Source: Candidatus Competibacteraceae bacterium
GTDB taxonomy: Bacteria > Pseudomonadota > Gammaproteobacteria > Competibacterales > Competibacteraceae
Assembly (NCBI GenBank): GCA_016713505.1
Contig: JADJPA010000001.1
Location: 1,612,001 to 1,676,000, forward strand
Reading direction: 5' to 3'
DNA: 64,000 nucleotides
A program made the position numbers and the translations under genes. Numbering within the stretch: position 1 is the stretch's first letter; each line of letters begins with the position of its first letter. Positions 45,014-53,663 of this stretch are shown in pieces. The notes below the pieces were generated by a model. It made no database searches and was not told the DNA's origin. It saw nothing but the letters and a program-made list of their open reading frames with translations.

Positions 45014-45865
45014 CTACCAAACCCCCGACAGCGCCAAAAGCTGCACGCTCAATAGTAAAGTATTTCGCACCCACGGCTGGCGCCAAAACGACTCGGCCGC
45101 AGCGGTTGGCGCCTGTTTGGCCCACAGCACGGTGATATTGTCCTGCTGGGGATGCTGGCGCGACATCACCGCCGCCAACAAGGGCTCGCAGGGCGAGGCG
45201 AGGGTGCGTGCCGCTTTCAGGACCGTGCCGATTTCCCGCTCGCTCAAGGTGAGAATCCCATCGCTGGCCAACAGTATTTGATCGTTGGGCTTCAGGGCGA
45301 ACGGTTGGCGCGAGACATCGACCAATTCCAACTCTTCGCCGGTCACCGCGCTGATCAACGCATTCCGATCAGGATGGCAAGCGGCCTCCGCGGCGCTGAT
45401 CTCCCCAACGCTCACCCGCTCGGCGAGCACGCTGCGGTAGGCGTGATCCTGATTCAGGCGGTGCAATCGCCCCCGTCGCCACAGCCACAGCGGAGAATCG
45501 CCGACGCTGACCCAGTACAAACCCTCCTCGGCCAATACCACCGCCAGCAACGTGCAGCCCATGCCGTGCAGATGCTCGGGATTGCCCGCCACTTCCAGCG
45601 CCATCTGCTCGTTGACGTGATGCAGCGTGTGTTCGAGCCTTTCGGAAATTGTCACGGAAGGCAGGGTGTCGTAGGTTTTGATGAAACTGCGGACCGCCAA
45701 GGCGCTGGCGAAGGCGCCGGCTTGCTCCCCCCCCATGCCATCGGCCAGCACCAACAACAACTCGCCGGCTTCCAGCTGCGGCGGCAGTTCGAAAACGCCA
45801 TAATCGTCCTCCTGACGAGCGCGACCGCCTTGAGCCCGGTTTTCGTCGTGAATCCAAGCTCCCAT
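45014..45865 (-). CDS. PP2C-family serine/threonine phosphatase
   Basis: A 283-residue phosphatase; the PPM motifs are QEDDYGVFE, LADGMGGEQAGAFAS, GCTLLAVVL, SVGDSPLWLWRRG, ASDGILTLSEREI and QDNITVLWAK, with the metal-binding aspartates in place. I choose ATG 45865, as the longer frame lacks the family start. The last 20 residues (VRNTLLLSVQLLALSG) form a likely membrane anchor, as in T6SS-type PppA or Stp. It is the last gene of a kinase-FHA-FHA-phosphatase series on the minus strand and follows the FHA gene by 13 bases. It should reverse the kinase products. Confidence 0.93.
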   Translation of the reverse strand: MGAWIHDENRAQGGRARQEDDYGVFELPPQLEAGELLLVLADGMGGEQAGAFASALAVRSFIKTYDTLPSVTISERLEHTLHHVNEQMALEVAGNPEHLHGMGCTLLAVVLAEEGLYWVSVGDSPLWLWRRGRLHRLNQDHAYRSVLAERVSVGEISAAEAACHPDRNALISAVTGEELELVDVSRQPFALKPNDQILLASDGILTLSEREIGTVLKAARTLASPCEPLLAAVMSRQHPQQDNITVLWAKQAPTAAAESFWRQPWVRNTLLLSVQLLALSGVW

Positions 45866-45878
45866 GATTCCCCCGGCT

Positions 45879-46388
45879 TCAGATGTTGTCCCGCCAATCA
45901 AAATCAGGGCCACATAACGGCACGAATCGCAACCGGGTCTGACCGAACTGTAAGACCTCACCACCCATCAATTCGGCCGATCCTCGGGCTGGCCGCTCGT
46001 TCAACCACGTTTCGGCGGCGATCGACTGTAGGTAAAAACGCCGGGAACCGGCGGTGTAGATGATGGCCGCCTGATTCTCAAGCGCGATGCAAGCATCGCC
46101 GAAATCCAGCCGGACCCGCGCCTTGATCCCACGGCCGATATCGTTGACCCCATAGTGCAGCACCAGCACCTGCCCGCGACCCGGACCTGAAATAATCGCC
46201 AGCCAACCGACGGCCGGACCCAATTGGGCGTCGGCGAAGATATCCGCGGCAACCGGTTTGGCCTGGACCGCAGCTTGAACCGTTCTCGACCGAGCCTTTG
46301 CTCCCGGTACAGGGCGGGCGATAAAACGAGTGGGCTCAACCGTTGGCGAACCCGAAGTAGCCTTATTCAAACTGCGATAAAGAGGCAT
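45879..46388 (-). CDS. FHA-domain protein (second copy)
   Basis: A 169-residue protein with a short N-terminal tail containing serine/arginine and an FHA-like fold from about residue 62: LAIISGPGRGQVLVLHYGVN, DIGRGIKARVRLDFGD and the NERPARGSAELMGGEVLQFG loops. The Arg-Ser phosphothreonine pocket is only partly recognisable. FHA proteins bind phosphothreonine. Its position 13 bases before the phosphatase and 34 bases after the other FHA gene puts it in the same operon. Confidence 0.75.
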   Translation of the reverse strand: MPLYRSLNKATSGSPTVEPTRFIARPVPGAKARSRTVQAAVQAKPVAADIFADAQLGPAVGWLAIISGPGRGQVLVLHYGVNDIGRGIKARVRLDFGDACIALENQAAIIYTAGSRRFYLQSIAAETWLNERPARGSAELMGGEVLQFGQTRLRFVPLCGPDFDWRDNI

Positions 46389-46422
46389 TGCTCACACTCC
46401 AGTCAAAATCCGTCATCCGGCC

Positions 46423-46779
46423 TCAATCGTCACCGATGCGAAAATGCAAACGCACCTCACCCAACTCCACCACATCACCATTGCGCAGAATTTTTACTCG
46501 AACTCGCTGCCCGTTGACCCAAGTGCCATTGGTCGAATCCAAATCGCAAATCTGGAAGGTGCCATCCGGTAGGTGATAGATTTCGGCGTGATAGCCCGAA
46601 ACTGAATCGTTTTCGAAAAAAATATCGTTTTCAGGAGACCGCCCCACCCGACACAAGGGCGAACGCAGGCGAAGGTGGCCTTTTCCTACCGAATCAGTAC
46701 GGATAAAACGCGCCTTTACCAATAAGGCTTCTGGTTCCCGGCCATGTCGGCGAAAAAATGACCATTTGGGAAATTTCAT
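46423..46779 (-). CDS. FHA-domain protein (first copy)
   Basis: A 118-residue protein consisting almost only of an FHA domain: the GRSPENDIFFENDSVSGYHA motif (Gly-Arg plus Ser-Gly-X-His) and STNGTWVNGQRV with ELGEVRLHFRIG are all there, so the phosphothreonine pocket is probably intact. I start at ATG 46779, which overlaps the kinase stop (ATGA); the open frame is longer. A basic head precedes the domain. It should read phosphothreonine made by the kinase upstream. Confidence 0.9.
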   Translation of the reverse strand: MKFPKWSFFRRHGREPEALLVKARFIRTDSVGKGHLRLRSPLCRVGRSPENDIFFENDSVSGYHAEIYHLPDGTFQICDLDSTNGTWVNGQRVRVKILRNGDVVELGEVRLHFRIGDD

Positions 46780-48863
46780 TTTTGATTGAATCCAGTTGAG
46801 TCCGGTGATCCCCAAGGACTGCTGACGCTTGCGCTACCGACTGGCTTTTCCTTGAGCGGTGGCTCAGCTTTGCCATAACCCAATTGCGCGACGTCCCGTT
46901 TTCGGCCGGCCGAACGGCGCGGGCTGCGTGGCTGGGGCGGCGCGGCTGGCTGCCGAACGCTCAGCTTGTTCGCGTTTGAGGTTTTTACCGATAACTTCGC
47001 GGGCGAGCCAGTTCCGGCCTTGATCGCAGAGACGGCGCCAGGGGATATTGGCGTCAAAAATTCGCCGGCCGTTCCGCCGCCGGGTTCTAAAGGGCGTTCG
47101 GCGACCGGTGTTTCGACCGGCTTTGGCGACCCGGTCACGGCGGTCGGCTCAGGTAACGGTTTCGCGGCGGTCTCCGTGGATACAGCGGGGGACGCCGGCG
47201 GCTCGGGCAATGCGGTCGGTATCGGTCCTGCCAGCTTTGGGTCCGAACCCTGGTCGGGTAGCGCGACCGGCGGCGATATCGCCGCTGCGCTTTTCGAAGC
47301 CCGTGCCGAATCCAACACCTCCGCCGGCGCGAGCGGCGGTGCTGGCGGCAACGGGGTGGTCAATTCCACCGTCAAGGGTAACGGGCCAGAACTCGTTTGA
47401 GCGGTCGCGGCCTCCGGCGCGGCAGTCGTTGGTGGCGTTGCAAACCCCGGTTTGGCCACTGGTTCAGGCGCTGTGGAACCGCGCACGAGCGAGGGTGGCT
47501 GGACGGTCGCGGCGGCGGCGCCGCTCGAAGGGCTCGAATCGGGAACTTGCGACGGATGTGTCCGAGCACTCAACGCATGATCACGCGAGAGGTTTTCTTC
47601 AGAACCCGACCAGGAAGACCATAACCACACAAACGCTAAAGCCACCAGCGCCAACGCCAGGACCGAACCCCCAACCACCAAGTTCGACAACGAAGAGGGC
47701 CGTCGGATCGAGAAGGAATCCGGCGGTTGCAGCATTTTGAGCCGGTGGTTGGGCGGCTGCTCGCCGTGATCGAGCGGCGGCAACAGATTCAAGCCGTCGC
47801 TGCTGGTAAACGCATCGATGACCGGGGTCGAAACCGGTTCGACGGTACGAGTTTGTTTCGGCGGCTGGGCCGACTTGCGGCCAGCTCCCACTAACGACCC
47901 CAGAATCACCGTTTCGTCGCCATCCTCATCCAGCGCGGCCTGGAAGTCGGTGACGGTGGGGAAGCGCTGTTCGGGCTGGACGGCCAAGGTCCGGTCGATC
48001 GCCTCCAACAGGCTGGCGCTGTAGCGCCCGGCCGCCGCCTGCGCCGCCGGCTCCAACCGGTCCTCCAACAACCGCTCGGCCGCCTCCACCGGCGCTCGCC
48101 CCGTCACGCAGCGATACAGCACCGCCCCCAGCGCGTACAGATCGGTCCAGGCACCGTAGCGCTCGCTGCGGGTGGTGTACTGCTCCGGCGGCGAGTACCC
48201 CGGCGTGACCAAACTCGTCATGCTCCGCCCTTGCTGGCTCACCGCTTCCCGCGCCGCCCCGAAATCAATCAAAATCACCCGGTGGTCGTGCGCCCGAATG
48301 TAGAGGTTGGACGGCTTGATGTCCCGGTGCAGAAACCCCTGCTCGTGCACCGTCCGCAGCGCCGGCAACACGTCTTCCAACAGCCCCCGCACCTCCGCCT
48401 CGTCCAGCGTCTCCCCTTCCCCCAGCACCGCGCTCAGCGGTTGCCCTTCCTCGTAATCCATCACGATGTAGGCCGTCCCGTGCGCCCGAAAGTAGCGCTT
48501 CACCCGCACCACGTACGGATGCTGCACCCGCGCCAGCACCCGCGCTTCCTCCAAAAATCGCTCCAACCCCCACAGATAACAGGAGATATGGCCGTCGTTG
48601 CCGCTGGCGTCATCGCCTTGGGTGTTCGCATAGACGGTCACGCCGTCGCCGTCGCGAAACGACCAGCCCAGGGGGAAATACTCCTTGAGGGCGACCCAGG
48701 TTTCCAGCAGCGTGTCCCACGCCTTGTAAGTCACCCCGAAACCGCCCGCCCCCAACACACAATCAATCAGGTATTCATTCAAAATACATCCCGACGCTAA
48801 GGTATTAGCGCGTCGGATGTTATTTTTTGCTAGCGTGTCTGGATTAGAGGTGCTGATCATCAA
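46776..48863 (-). CDS. Hanks-type serine/threonine protein kinase (copy 1)
   Basis: A 695-residue protein. The kinase domain is about residues 31-310: G-loop GAGGFG 38-43, Lys60, catalytic HRDIKPSN 179-186, and DFG 200-202. A membrane segment is near residues 394-416. The outer part is Pro/Ala/Ser-rich for 200 residues without recognisable domains, and lacks PASTA. The last residues are GFNQK. It overlaps the FHA gene by ATGA. It may sense a cell-envelope signal. The kinase domain is nearly identical at DNA level to copy 2. Confidence 0.93.
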   Translation of the reverse strand: MMISTSNPDTLAKNNIRRANTLASGCILNEYLIDCVLGAGGFGVTYKAWDTLLETWVALKEYFPLGWSFRDGDGVTVYANTQGDDASGNDGHISCYLWGLERFLEEARVLARVQHPYVVRVKRYFRAHGTAYIVMDYEEGQPLSAVLGEGETLDEAEVRGLLEDVLPALRTVHEQGFLHRDIKPSNLYIRAHDHRVILIDFGAAREAVSQQGRSMTSLVTPGYSPPEQYTTRSERYGAWTDLYALGAVLYRCVTGRAPVEAAERLLEDRLEPAAQAAAGRYSASLLEAIDRTLAVQPEQRFPTVTDFQAALDEDGDETVILGSLVGAGRKSAQPPKQTRTVEPVSTPVIDAFTSSDGLNLLPPLDHGEQPPNHRLKMLQPPDSFSIRRPSSLSNLVVGGSVLALALVALAFVWLWSSWSGSEENLSRDHALSARTHPSQVPDSSPSSGAAAATVQPPSLVRGSTAPEPVAKPGFATPPTTAAPEAATAQTSSGPLPLTVELTTPLPPAPPLAPAEVLDSARASKSAAAISPPVALPDQGSDPKLAGPIPTALPEPPASPAVSTETAAKPLPEPTAVTGSPKPVETPVAERPLEPGGGTAGEFLTPISPGAVSAIKAGTGSPAKLSVKTSNANKLSVRQPAAPPQPRSPRRSAGRKRDVAQLGYGKAEPPLKEKPVGSASVSSPWGSPDSTGFNQK
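47935..48778 (-). repeat. Duplicated kinase-domain DNA, copy 1 (paired with 50136-50976)
   Basis: Bases 47935-48566 match 50136-50767 and 48631-48778 match 50829-50976. I saw no difference in the first 632-base block. The intervening 65 bases and the flanks have diverged, so identity covers only the catalytic domain. Confidence 0.85.
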
Positions 48864-49084
48864 AGCAACCTAACGGTAGCGCGAAACGAAAGATCAAAGC
48901 TCAACGTTTCGGAGTCTGTCTGCCATGAATGACGTTTATACATGATTTGTGCCATTCATGCGGCTGCTCGCACGGTTGTCCATTCATAGACTGCAACCGT
49001 ACGTAGGTCATTCTTTAGAGCCACGCTCTCCGACTCCAGTTTCCGATCGCTCAAACTACCGGCGAAAAACCGCTGGGAACAATC

Positions 49085-51070
49085 TCATTTTTGATTGAAC
49101 CCCGTACGGGTGGGCGGCTCCCATGGGTTGCGAACCGCTCCCCATTTCCGCCAGAACTTGGCAGCAGGTCGAGAATTGGCCACTCGGGATCGAGACCAAG
49201 AGCGGCTTCGGCCTGCTTCCCGTACGGACGGCGCATGGAGCCGAACAAGTACTTCGGTGCGTTGCTGAGAGCGGCCTGCATCGACGGGTAGCAGCTGCTC
49301 CTTGGCTTCTGGCCGTGTTATCGCGCTGATTCGCGCCTTGACCGGTCGAATAGTAGGACCGGGTGAAAGTACGGAGATGGACTGACTGATCGGCTTCAAG
49401 GCGCTATTGGGCACAAGAGTGTCCATTGAAGGGGGCTGTGCCAACCTCGCTGAATCGGACGGACCCGCCCAATCTAAAGGAGGCGGCGCCACCAACGCTG
49501 TATCGGGCTGTAGCTCTCCCTCTGAATGGGGCTGGCCCGCCCAATCAGTTCCTTTCGGGAGCGGCGCCGGATTCATCGCCCGTTCTTCAGCGAGTTGCAA
49601 CAGCACGGGCTGCTCCTCGACCGTCGGCGCTGCGTCGGGCGGAAGCTTCGGGGCAGCAGCTTCTGAAGCCCTCTCCAAGCGGGCGGACGGTATGGCCAGC
49701 GAAGAATGATTGGCGAGCAAAGGCTCCCTAGCGGTTGCTTTCGCTAGAAGCGCCCCATCTTGCGTTACCGAATAAGACAGGGGAGGCTGCTCCTCGCGCG
49801 CGGTCGCGGACGGCAGCCCGACGAGCTTCACCGCCAACGACGCCAGCAGCGCCACCGCCACCAACCCGCTGCCGAGCAAGACTTGCGACCATTGTAACCA
49901 ACCGGACAGCTCGGTTTCGGCTAAGGATCGCGGCGCCTTCTGCTTGCGGCGGGCGGGCGGAAAGTCTCGGGTAAAAGCCTGGAAAGCTTTCCGGCCTTTA
50001 CCTGCGGGATTTTTTTCGACCGATGCGGCCGCTGGGGGTCGAACGAAAAGCGGTGGGCCCGGCTCGACTCTTTCGAACCTGCTTTTCAAAAAGAGAGTCT
50101 CGTCACCATTAGCAACTCGGCCCAAACCTCTCAAGGCGGCCTGGAAGTCGGTGACGGTGGGGAAGCGCTGTTCGGGCTGGACGGCCAAGGTCCGGTCGAT
50201 CGCCTCCAACAGGCTGGCGCTGTAGCGCCCGGCCGCCGCCTGCGCCGCCGGCTCCAACCGGTCCTCCAACAACCGCTCGGCCGCCTCCACCGGCGCTCGC
50301 CCCGTCACGCAGCGATACAGCACCGCCCCCAGCGCGTACAGATCGGTCCAGGCACCGTAGCGCTCGCTGCGGGTGGTGTACTGCTCCGGCGGCGAGTACC
50401 CCGGCGTGACCAAACTCGTCATGCTCCGCCCTTGCTGGCTCACCGCTTCCCGCGCCGCCCCGAAATCAATCAAAATCACCCGGTGGTCGTGCGCCCGAAT
50501 GTAGAGGTTGGACGGCTTGATGTCCCGGTGCAGAAACCCCTGCTCGTGCACCGTCCGCAGCGCCGGCAACACGTCTTCCAACAGCCCCCGCACCTCCGCC
50601 TCGTCCAGCGTCTCCCCTTCCCCCAGCACCGCGCTCAGCGGTTGCCCTTCCTCGTAATCCATCACGATGTAGGCCGTCCCGTGCGCCCGAAAGTAGCGCT
50701 TCACCCGCACCACGTACGGATGCTGCACCCGCGCCAGCACCCGCGCTTCCTCCAAAAATCGCTCCAATCCCCACAGGTAGTTGGATAAGTTATCATCGAT
50801 AGCGCGGCTTCCGCCCTGGGTATTCGGATAGACGGTCACGCCGTCGCCGTCGCGAAACGACCAGCCCAGGGGGAAATACTCCTTGAGGGCGACCCAGGTT
50901 TCCAGCAGCGTGTCCCACGCCTTGTAAGTCACCCCGAAACCGCCCGCCCCCAACACACAATCAATCAGGTATTCATCCAGCAGATGGCCCGGCCATAGGG
51001 TATTGATGGGGAGGCTTCGCTCCGCGAGCCTCCCCGTCGGTACGATCGTGGAGCTAGTCGTGTCGATCAT
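49085..51070 (-). CDS. Hanks-type serine/threonine protein kinase (copy 2)
   Basis: A 661-residue kinase; I choose ATG 51070 (MIDTTSSTIVPTGR), with GAGG 6 bases upstream; a longer start at 51181 is open. The kinase catalytic domain is the same as in copy 1. A membrane segment (QVLLGSGLVAVALLASLAV) comes after a basic segment, then a Pro/Ala/Glu-rich outer tail ending RTGFNQK as in copy 1. No FHA gene follows; after its stop is only a ten-codon frame. It lies 220 bases upstream of copy 1, so the pair may share a transcript. Confidence 0.92.
   Translation of the reverse strand: MIDTTSSTIVPTGRLAERSLPINTLWPGHLLDEYLIDCVLGAGGFGVTYKAWDTLLETWVALKEYFPLGWSFRDGDGVTVYPNTQGGSRAIDDNLSNYLWGLERFLEEARVLARVQHPYVVRVKRYFRAHGTAYIVMDYEEGQPLSAVLGEGETLDEAEVRGLLEDVLPALRTVHEQGFLHRDIKPSNLYIRAHDHRVILIDFGAAREAVSQQGRSMTSLVTPGYSPPEQYTTRSERYGAWTDLYALGAVLYRCVTGRAPVEAAERLLEDRLEPAAQAAAGRYSASLLEAIDRTLAVQPEQRFPTVTDFQAALRGLGRVANGDETLFLKSRFERVEPGPPLFVRPPAAASVEKNPAGKGRKAFQAFTRDFPPARRKQKAPRSLAETELSGWLQWSQVLLGSGLVAVALLASLAVKLVGLPSATAREEQPPLSYSVTQDGALLAKATAREPLLANHSSLAIPSARLERASEAAAPKLPPDAAPTVEEQPVLLQLAEERAMNPAPLPKGTDWAGQPHSEGELQPDTALVAPPPLDWAGPSDSARLAQPPSMDTLVPNSALKPISQSISVLSPGPTIRPVKARISAITRPEAKEQLLPVDAGRSQQRTEVLVRLHAPSVREAGRSRSWSRSRVANSRPAAKFWRKWGAVRNPWEPPTRTGFNQK
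50136..50976 (-). repeat. Duplicated kinase-domain DNA, copy 2 (paired with 47935-48778)
   Basis: Partner of the copy 1 block; offset 2201 bases in the larger block and 2198 in the smaller, so three bases were lost or gained between them. Confidence 0.85.
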
Positions 51071-51181
51071 ATCCATCCTCAAGCCGGCGCACTTTTCCTT
51101 CGCGCGATGCCGCAATGAGGGCGGGCCGGCTCGACGGTCGGGATTCTTGGCTAGAGCAACTGGGTAAGCAATGTCGATCAT

Positions 51182-51655
51182 GGGAGTGCATCCGTCGTGA
51201 CGCGGAACGGAATACTAAAAATCCACGCTGCGAGGCGCGCGCGGAAATGGGATGACATTACGCATACTATTCATCATGCAGCCACATTGCCGACAGAACG
51301 TTGCACGCCCTATAGCAAGCTGGCACGCAACCTCAGTTCGACCGACTATCATCCGGATCGCCTGAGCATAAATCCAAAGTCCTGAATTGAGGCTGAATAA
51401 TCTGCTCCAAGCGCTGAATACAGGTTTTATCGGCCTGCCGCATGGATCGGTTCGAACCATCGTCCGTTACAGTATTCTTCTTTTGACTGAATCACACTGA
51501 TTTTGCCGGACGCGGCGTAAATGAACGGGCCAAAAGTGTAAACCTTGGGCACTGTCAGGCGCCAACCTTCACTATTGAGCTGACCAGAAACCGCCCGAAA
51601 GGTTTCGAAAATCCAAATCCGCACCGCTGGGGCGCCCTTAGCCTCTCAAAAACGC
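51182..51655 (-). other. Gap containing an uncertain 65-residue frame
   Basis: The only frame with some coding look is 51427-51624 on the minus strand (GTG start), reading IWIFETFRAVSGQLNSEGW and RWFEPIHAAGR, without a recognised family. A second overlapping frame at 51215-51460 ends in MRNVIPFPRAPRSVDF, which looks like an amino terminus followed by a stop. I see no other feature. This may be a decayed gene. Confidence 0.25.
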
Positions 51656-52465
51656 TCAAAGTTGTTCGTGGTATTTCTGGAGATGCTGCGTCTTGGCTTG
51701 CCCGGCCCAATCGTCGCGACGGATGCGGCCCGCTGCCTTGATCGCGGTTTCAAGCCGAGTGATGTCCGCGTCGTTCAAGGCGGCCAGTTGCCGATAACTG
51801 AAAATGCCTTGGGCTTGCAGTTTTTTCTCCAGCGCTGGGCCGATGCCGTTGATCGATTTCAGGTCGTCGGGTTGGACGGAAGTCGCCGCGCCAGCGGGCG
51901 GAGCGGGCGCTTTGCCTGGATCGGCTCCTGGAGTCGTTGGCGGCTTGGCGGCAACCGGAGCGCCGGCGGGCGGCGCCGAGACCGCGGCGGACGTTGCGGC
52001 CGCGAGGGTTTTTGGCGCTGGCTCGGCCGCTGCCGGCTTGACGCCAGCCGCTGTGCTCGCTACCGATTTTGTTACAGCATCCGGTTGCTTTCTTTCCCGG
52101 CTGGCGCGCGCGAATTCCCCGCCGCGCCGCAAAACCGCAAAATACTCGTCCCACCACTGATTTTGCGTTTGGACCCAGCGCTTGAGCACCTCCTCCATCT
52201 GCTGGACCCAGGCGGTCATTATTTCCGGCGAACCGTTTTCCTGGGCGACCTGCTTGACCCACCGCTGCACCCAGGACGCTTCCTGCGATAAGGTTTTTCT
52301 GACCGCCGATTCCCAAACCTCCAGATTCTTAAGATAAGTTTCCCGCCACGTTTCGATTCCCGTCGGCGGTTTGAACGGCACGGCCGAACACAGACTGTCC
52401 CAAAGACGCCTCTGGGCCTCGGTCCAGGTTTTAAAGATATCTTCATTGATCCACGGCTTTATCAT
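51656..52465 (-). CDS. Phasin-like protein with helix-hairpin-helix C-terminus
   Basis: A 269-residue protein. Residues 1-130 are amphipathic, tryptophan-rich helices (EAQRRLWDSL, WVQRWVKQVAQENG, RWVQTQNQWWDEYFAVLRR), resembling PHA granule proteins and PhaE-type subunits. A Pro/Ala-rich hinge spans about 130-200. The C-terminus is a helix-hairpin-helix fold of the LKSINGIGPALEKKLQAQGI type, also seen in ribosomal-protein L21/FrnE-type and DNA-binding HhH5 domains. The hinge and DNA-like tail may tether granules to DNA, as PhaM does in Ralstonia. A PHA synthase is not in the window. Confidence 0.6.
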   Translation of the reverse strand: MIKPWINEDIFKTWTEAQRRLWDSLCSAVPFKPPTGIETWRETYLKNLEVWESAVRKTLSQEASWVQRWVKQVAQENGSPEIMTAWVQQMEEVLKRWVQTQNQWWDEYFAVLRRGGEFARASRERKQPDAVTKSVASTAAGVKPAAAEPAPKTLAAATSAAVSAPPAGAPVAAKPPTTPGADPGKAPAPPAGAATSVQPDDLKSINGIGPALEKKLQAQGIFSYRQLAALNDADITRLETAIKAAGRIRRDDWAGQAKTQHLQKYHEQL

Positions 52466-52544
52466 CGCTAACGTCCTCCACGTTCAACCTATCATTCAAC
52501 CGCCGACCCCAACTAGGATCAGTTCAAGATCGCGGAGAGTGTTT

Positions 52545-52661
52545 ATGAACATAATCATAGGACTGCAAGACCGTAGAAGCCAGATTTTCTTGTTCGAAAA
52601 CCACTTTAACACGATAGCGCCACCCGAAGGCTGGAAAACTGGCTCGACGCTCGTGGCCTGA
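52545..52661 (+). CDS. Small hypothetical protein, 38 residues
   Basis: ATG 52545 is preceded by GGAGAG at a good distance, and reads MNIIIGLQDRRSQIFLFENH to a stop at 52661. No relative recognised. It lies in the gap between the phasin-like gene and cysE, divergent from the former. It may be chance, but the ribosome site is good. Confidence 0.3.
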   Translation: MNIIIGLQDRRSQIFLFENHFNTIAPPEGWKTGSTLVA

Positions 52662-52758
52662 GCTGGCGCCATCCGCCTTGCCGGTAAGAGGCGCCTCCCT
52701 CCGCTTCAGCAGGCGGGGTCCAACCGATCATTATTACGGAGATTCGCCGAGAAGCCGA

Positions 52759-52764
52759 TATAAT
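52759..52764 (+). promoter_or_regulatory. Probable -10 box for cysE
   Basis: A TATAAT lies 65 bases before the cysE start, predicting a 58-base leader. No good -35 matches. Confidence 0.35.
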
Positions 52765-52828
52765 CCCTTCCCTGCCGTCGCCGCTCGATGCAGCGATTTT
52801 CTCACTTAGCGTTCTGGATGGGTTGTTT

Positions 52829-53656
52829 ATGGTGTTTTGGCAACGTCTGCGCGAAGACATAACCTGCGTATTCGACCGGGACCCGGCCGCGCGCACCGTA
52901 CTTGAAATCTTGACCGCCTATCCCGGCATCCATGCCATCCTGTTTCATCGCATCCACCATGCTTTATGGAACATGGGCCTTAAATGGCTGGCGCGCTTTC
53001 TGTCGGCCATCAGCCGCTGGCTGACCGGTATCGAAATCCATCCGGGCGCTAAAATCGGCCGCCGCTTTTTCATCGACCACGGCATGGGGGTGGTGATCGG
53101 CGAAACCACCGAAATCGGCGACGACTGCACGCTCTATCAAGGCGTTACCCTGGGCGGCACCAGCTGGAACAAGGGCAAACGCCATCCCACGCTCGGCAAC
53201 AACGTGGTGATCGGCGCTGGCGCTAAGGTGTTAGGCCCGTTCAAGGTCGGCGACAATGCCCGCATCGGCTCGAATTCGGTGGTCATCAAGGAAGTGCCGC
53301 CGCACGCCACGGTGGTCGGCGTACCGGGTCGGATGGTCGAAGCGGGCGAAGCGGGTACGGACGTGCGCCGCGAAATCGCTCGCAAGCTTGGTTTCGACGC
53401 GTATGGGGCCACGCCCGACCTGCCCGACCCGGAAGCGCACGCCATCAACCAGATGCTCGATCACATTCAATCGCTCGACTCCACCATCCACCAACTTTGC
53501 CAAGCGTTGCAAGAGGCCGGTATCAATCCTGGAAAATTGTGTTTGGCCGAATTGAAAGGTTGTCAATTGCATTCCGCCGCCAGCAAAAACGGCTGGCCCG
53601 TCGCAGCGGACGATAGCACGGCCAAAGCCGAGCAAAACGCCAAGGCATCGGTCTGA
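52829..53656 (+). CDS. cysE: Serine O-acetyltransferase
   Basis: A 275-residue left-handed beta-helix acetyltransferase making O-acetylserine for cysteine synthesis. ATG 52829 gives MVFWQRLREDITCVFDRDPA; the frame continues through an upstream TTG. FHRIHHALW, GIEIHPGAKIGRRFFIDHGMGVVIGET with hexapeptide repeats, and GTSWNKGKRHPTLGNNV are present. The C-terminal tail beyond the helix is 70 residues, longer than usual and helical, ending in basic/alanine residues. It opens a set of three genes with two Fe-S assembly genes, so cysteine and sulfur supply may be coupled. Confidence 0.95.
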   Translation: MVFWQRLREDITCVFDRDPAARTVLEILTAYPGIHAILFHRIHHALWNMGLKWLARFLSAISRWLTGIEIHPGAKIGRRFFIDHGMGVVIGETTEIGDDCTLYQGVTLGGTSWNKGKRHPTLGNNVVIGAGAKVLGPFKVGDNARIGSNSVVIKEVPPHATVVGVPGRMVEAGEAGTDVRREIARKLGFDAYGATPDLPDPEAHAINQMLDHIQSLDSTIHQLCQALQEAGINPGKLCLAELKGCQLHSAASKNGWPVAADDSTAKAEQNAKASV

Positions 53657-53663
53657 AACGACC

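Noticed and set aside
51215..51460. 81-codon minus-strand frame ending MRNVIPFPRAPRSVDF
   Set aside because: No ribosome site for the frame start, no homology, and overlapping another weak frame.
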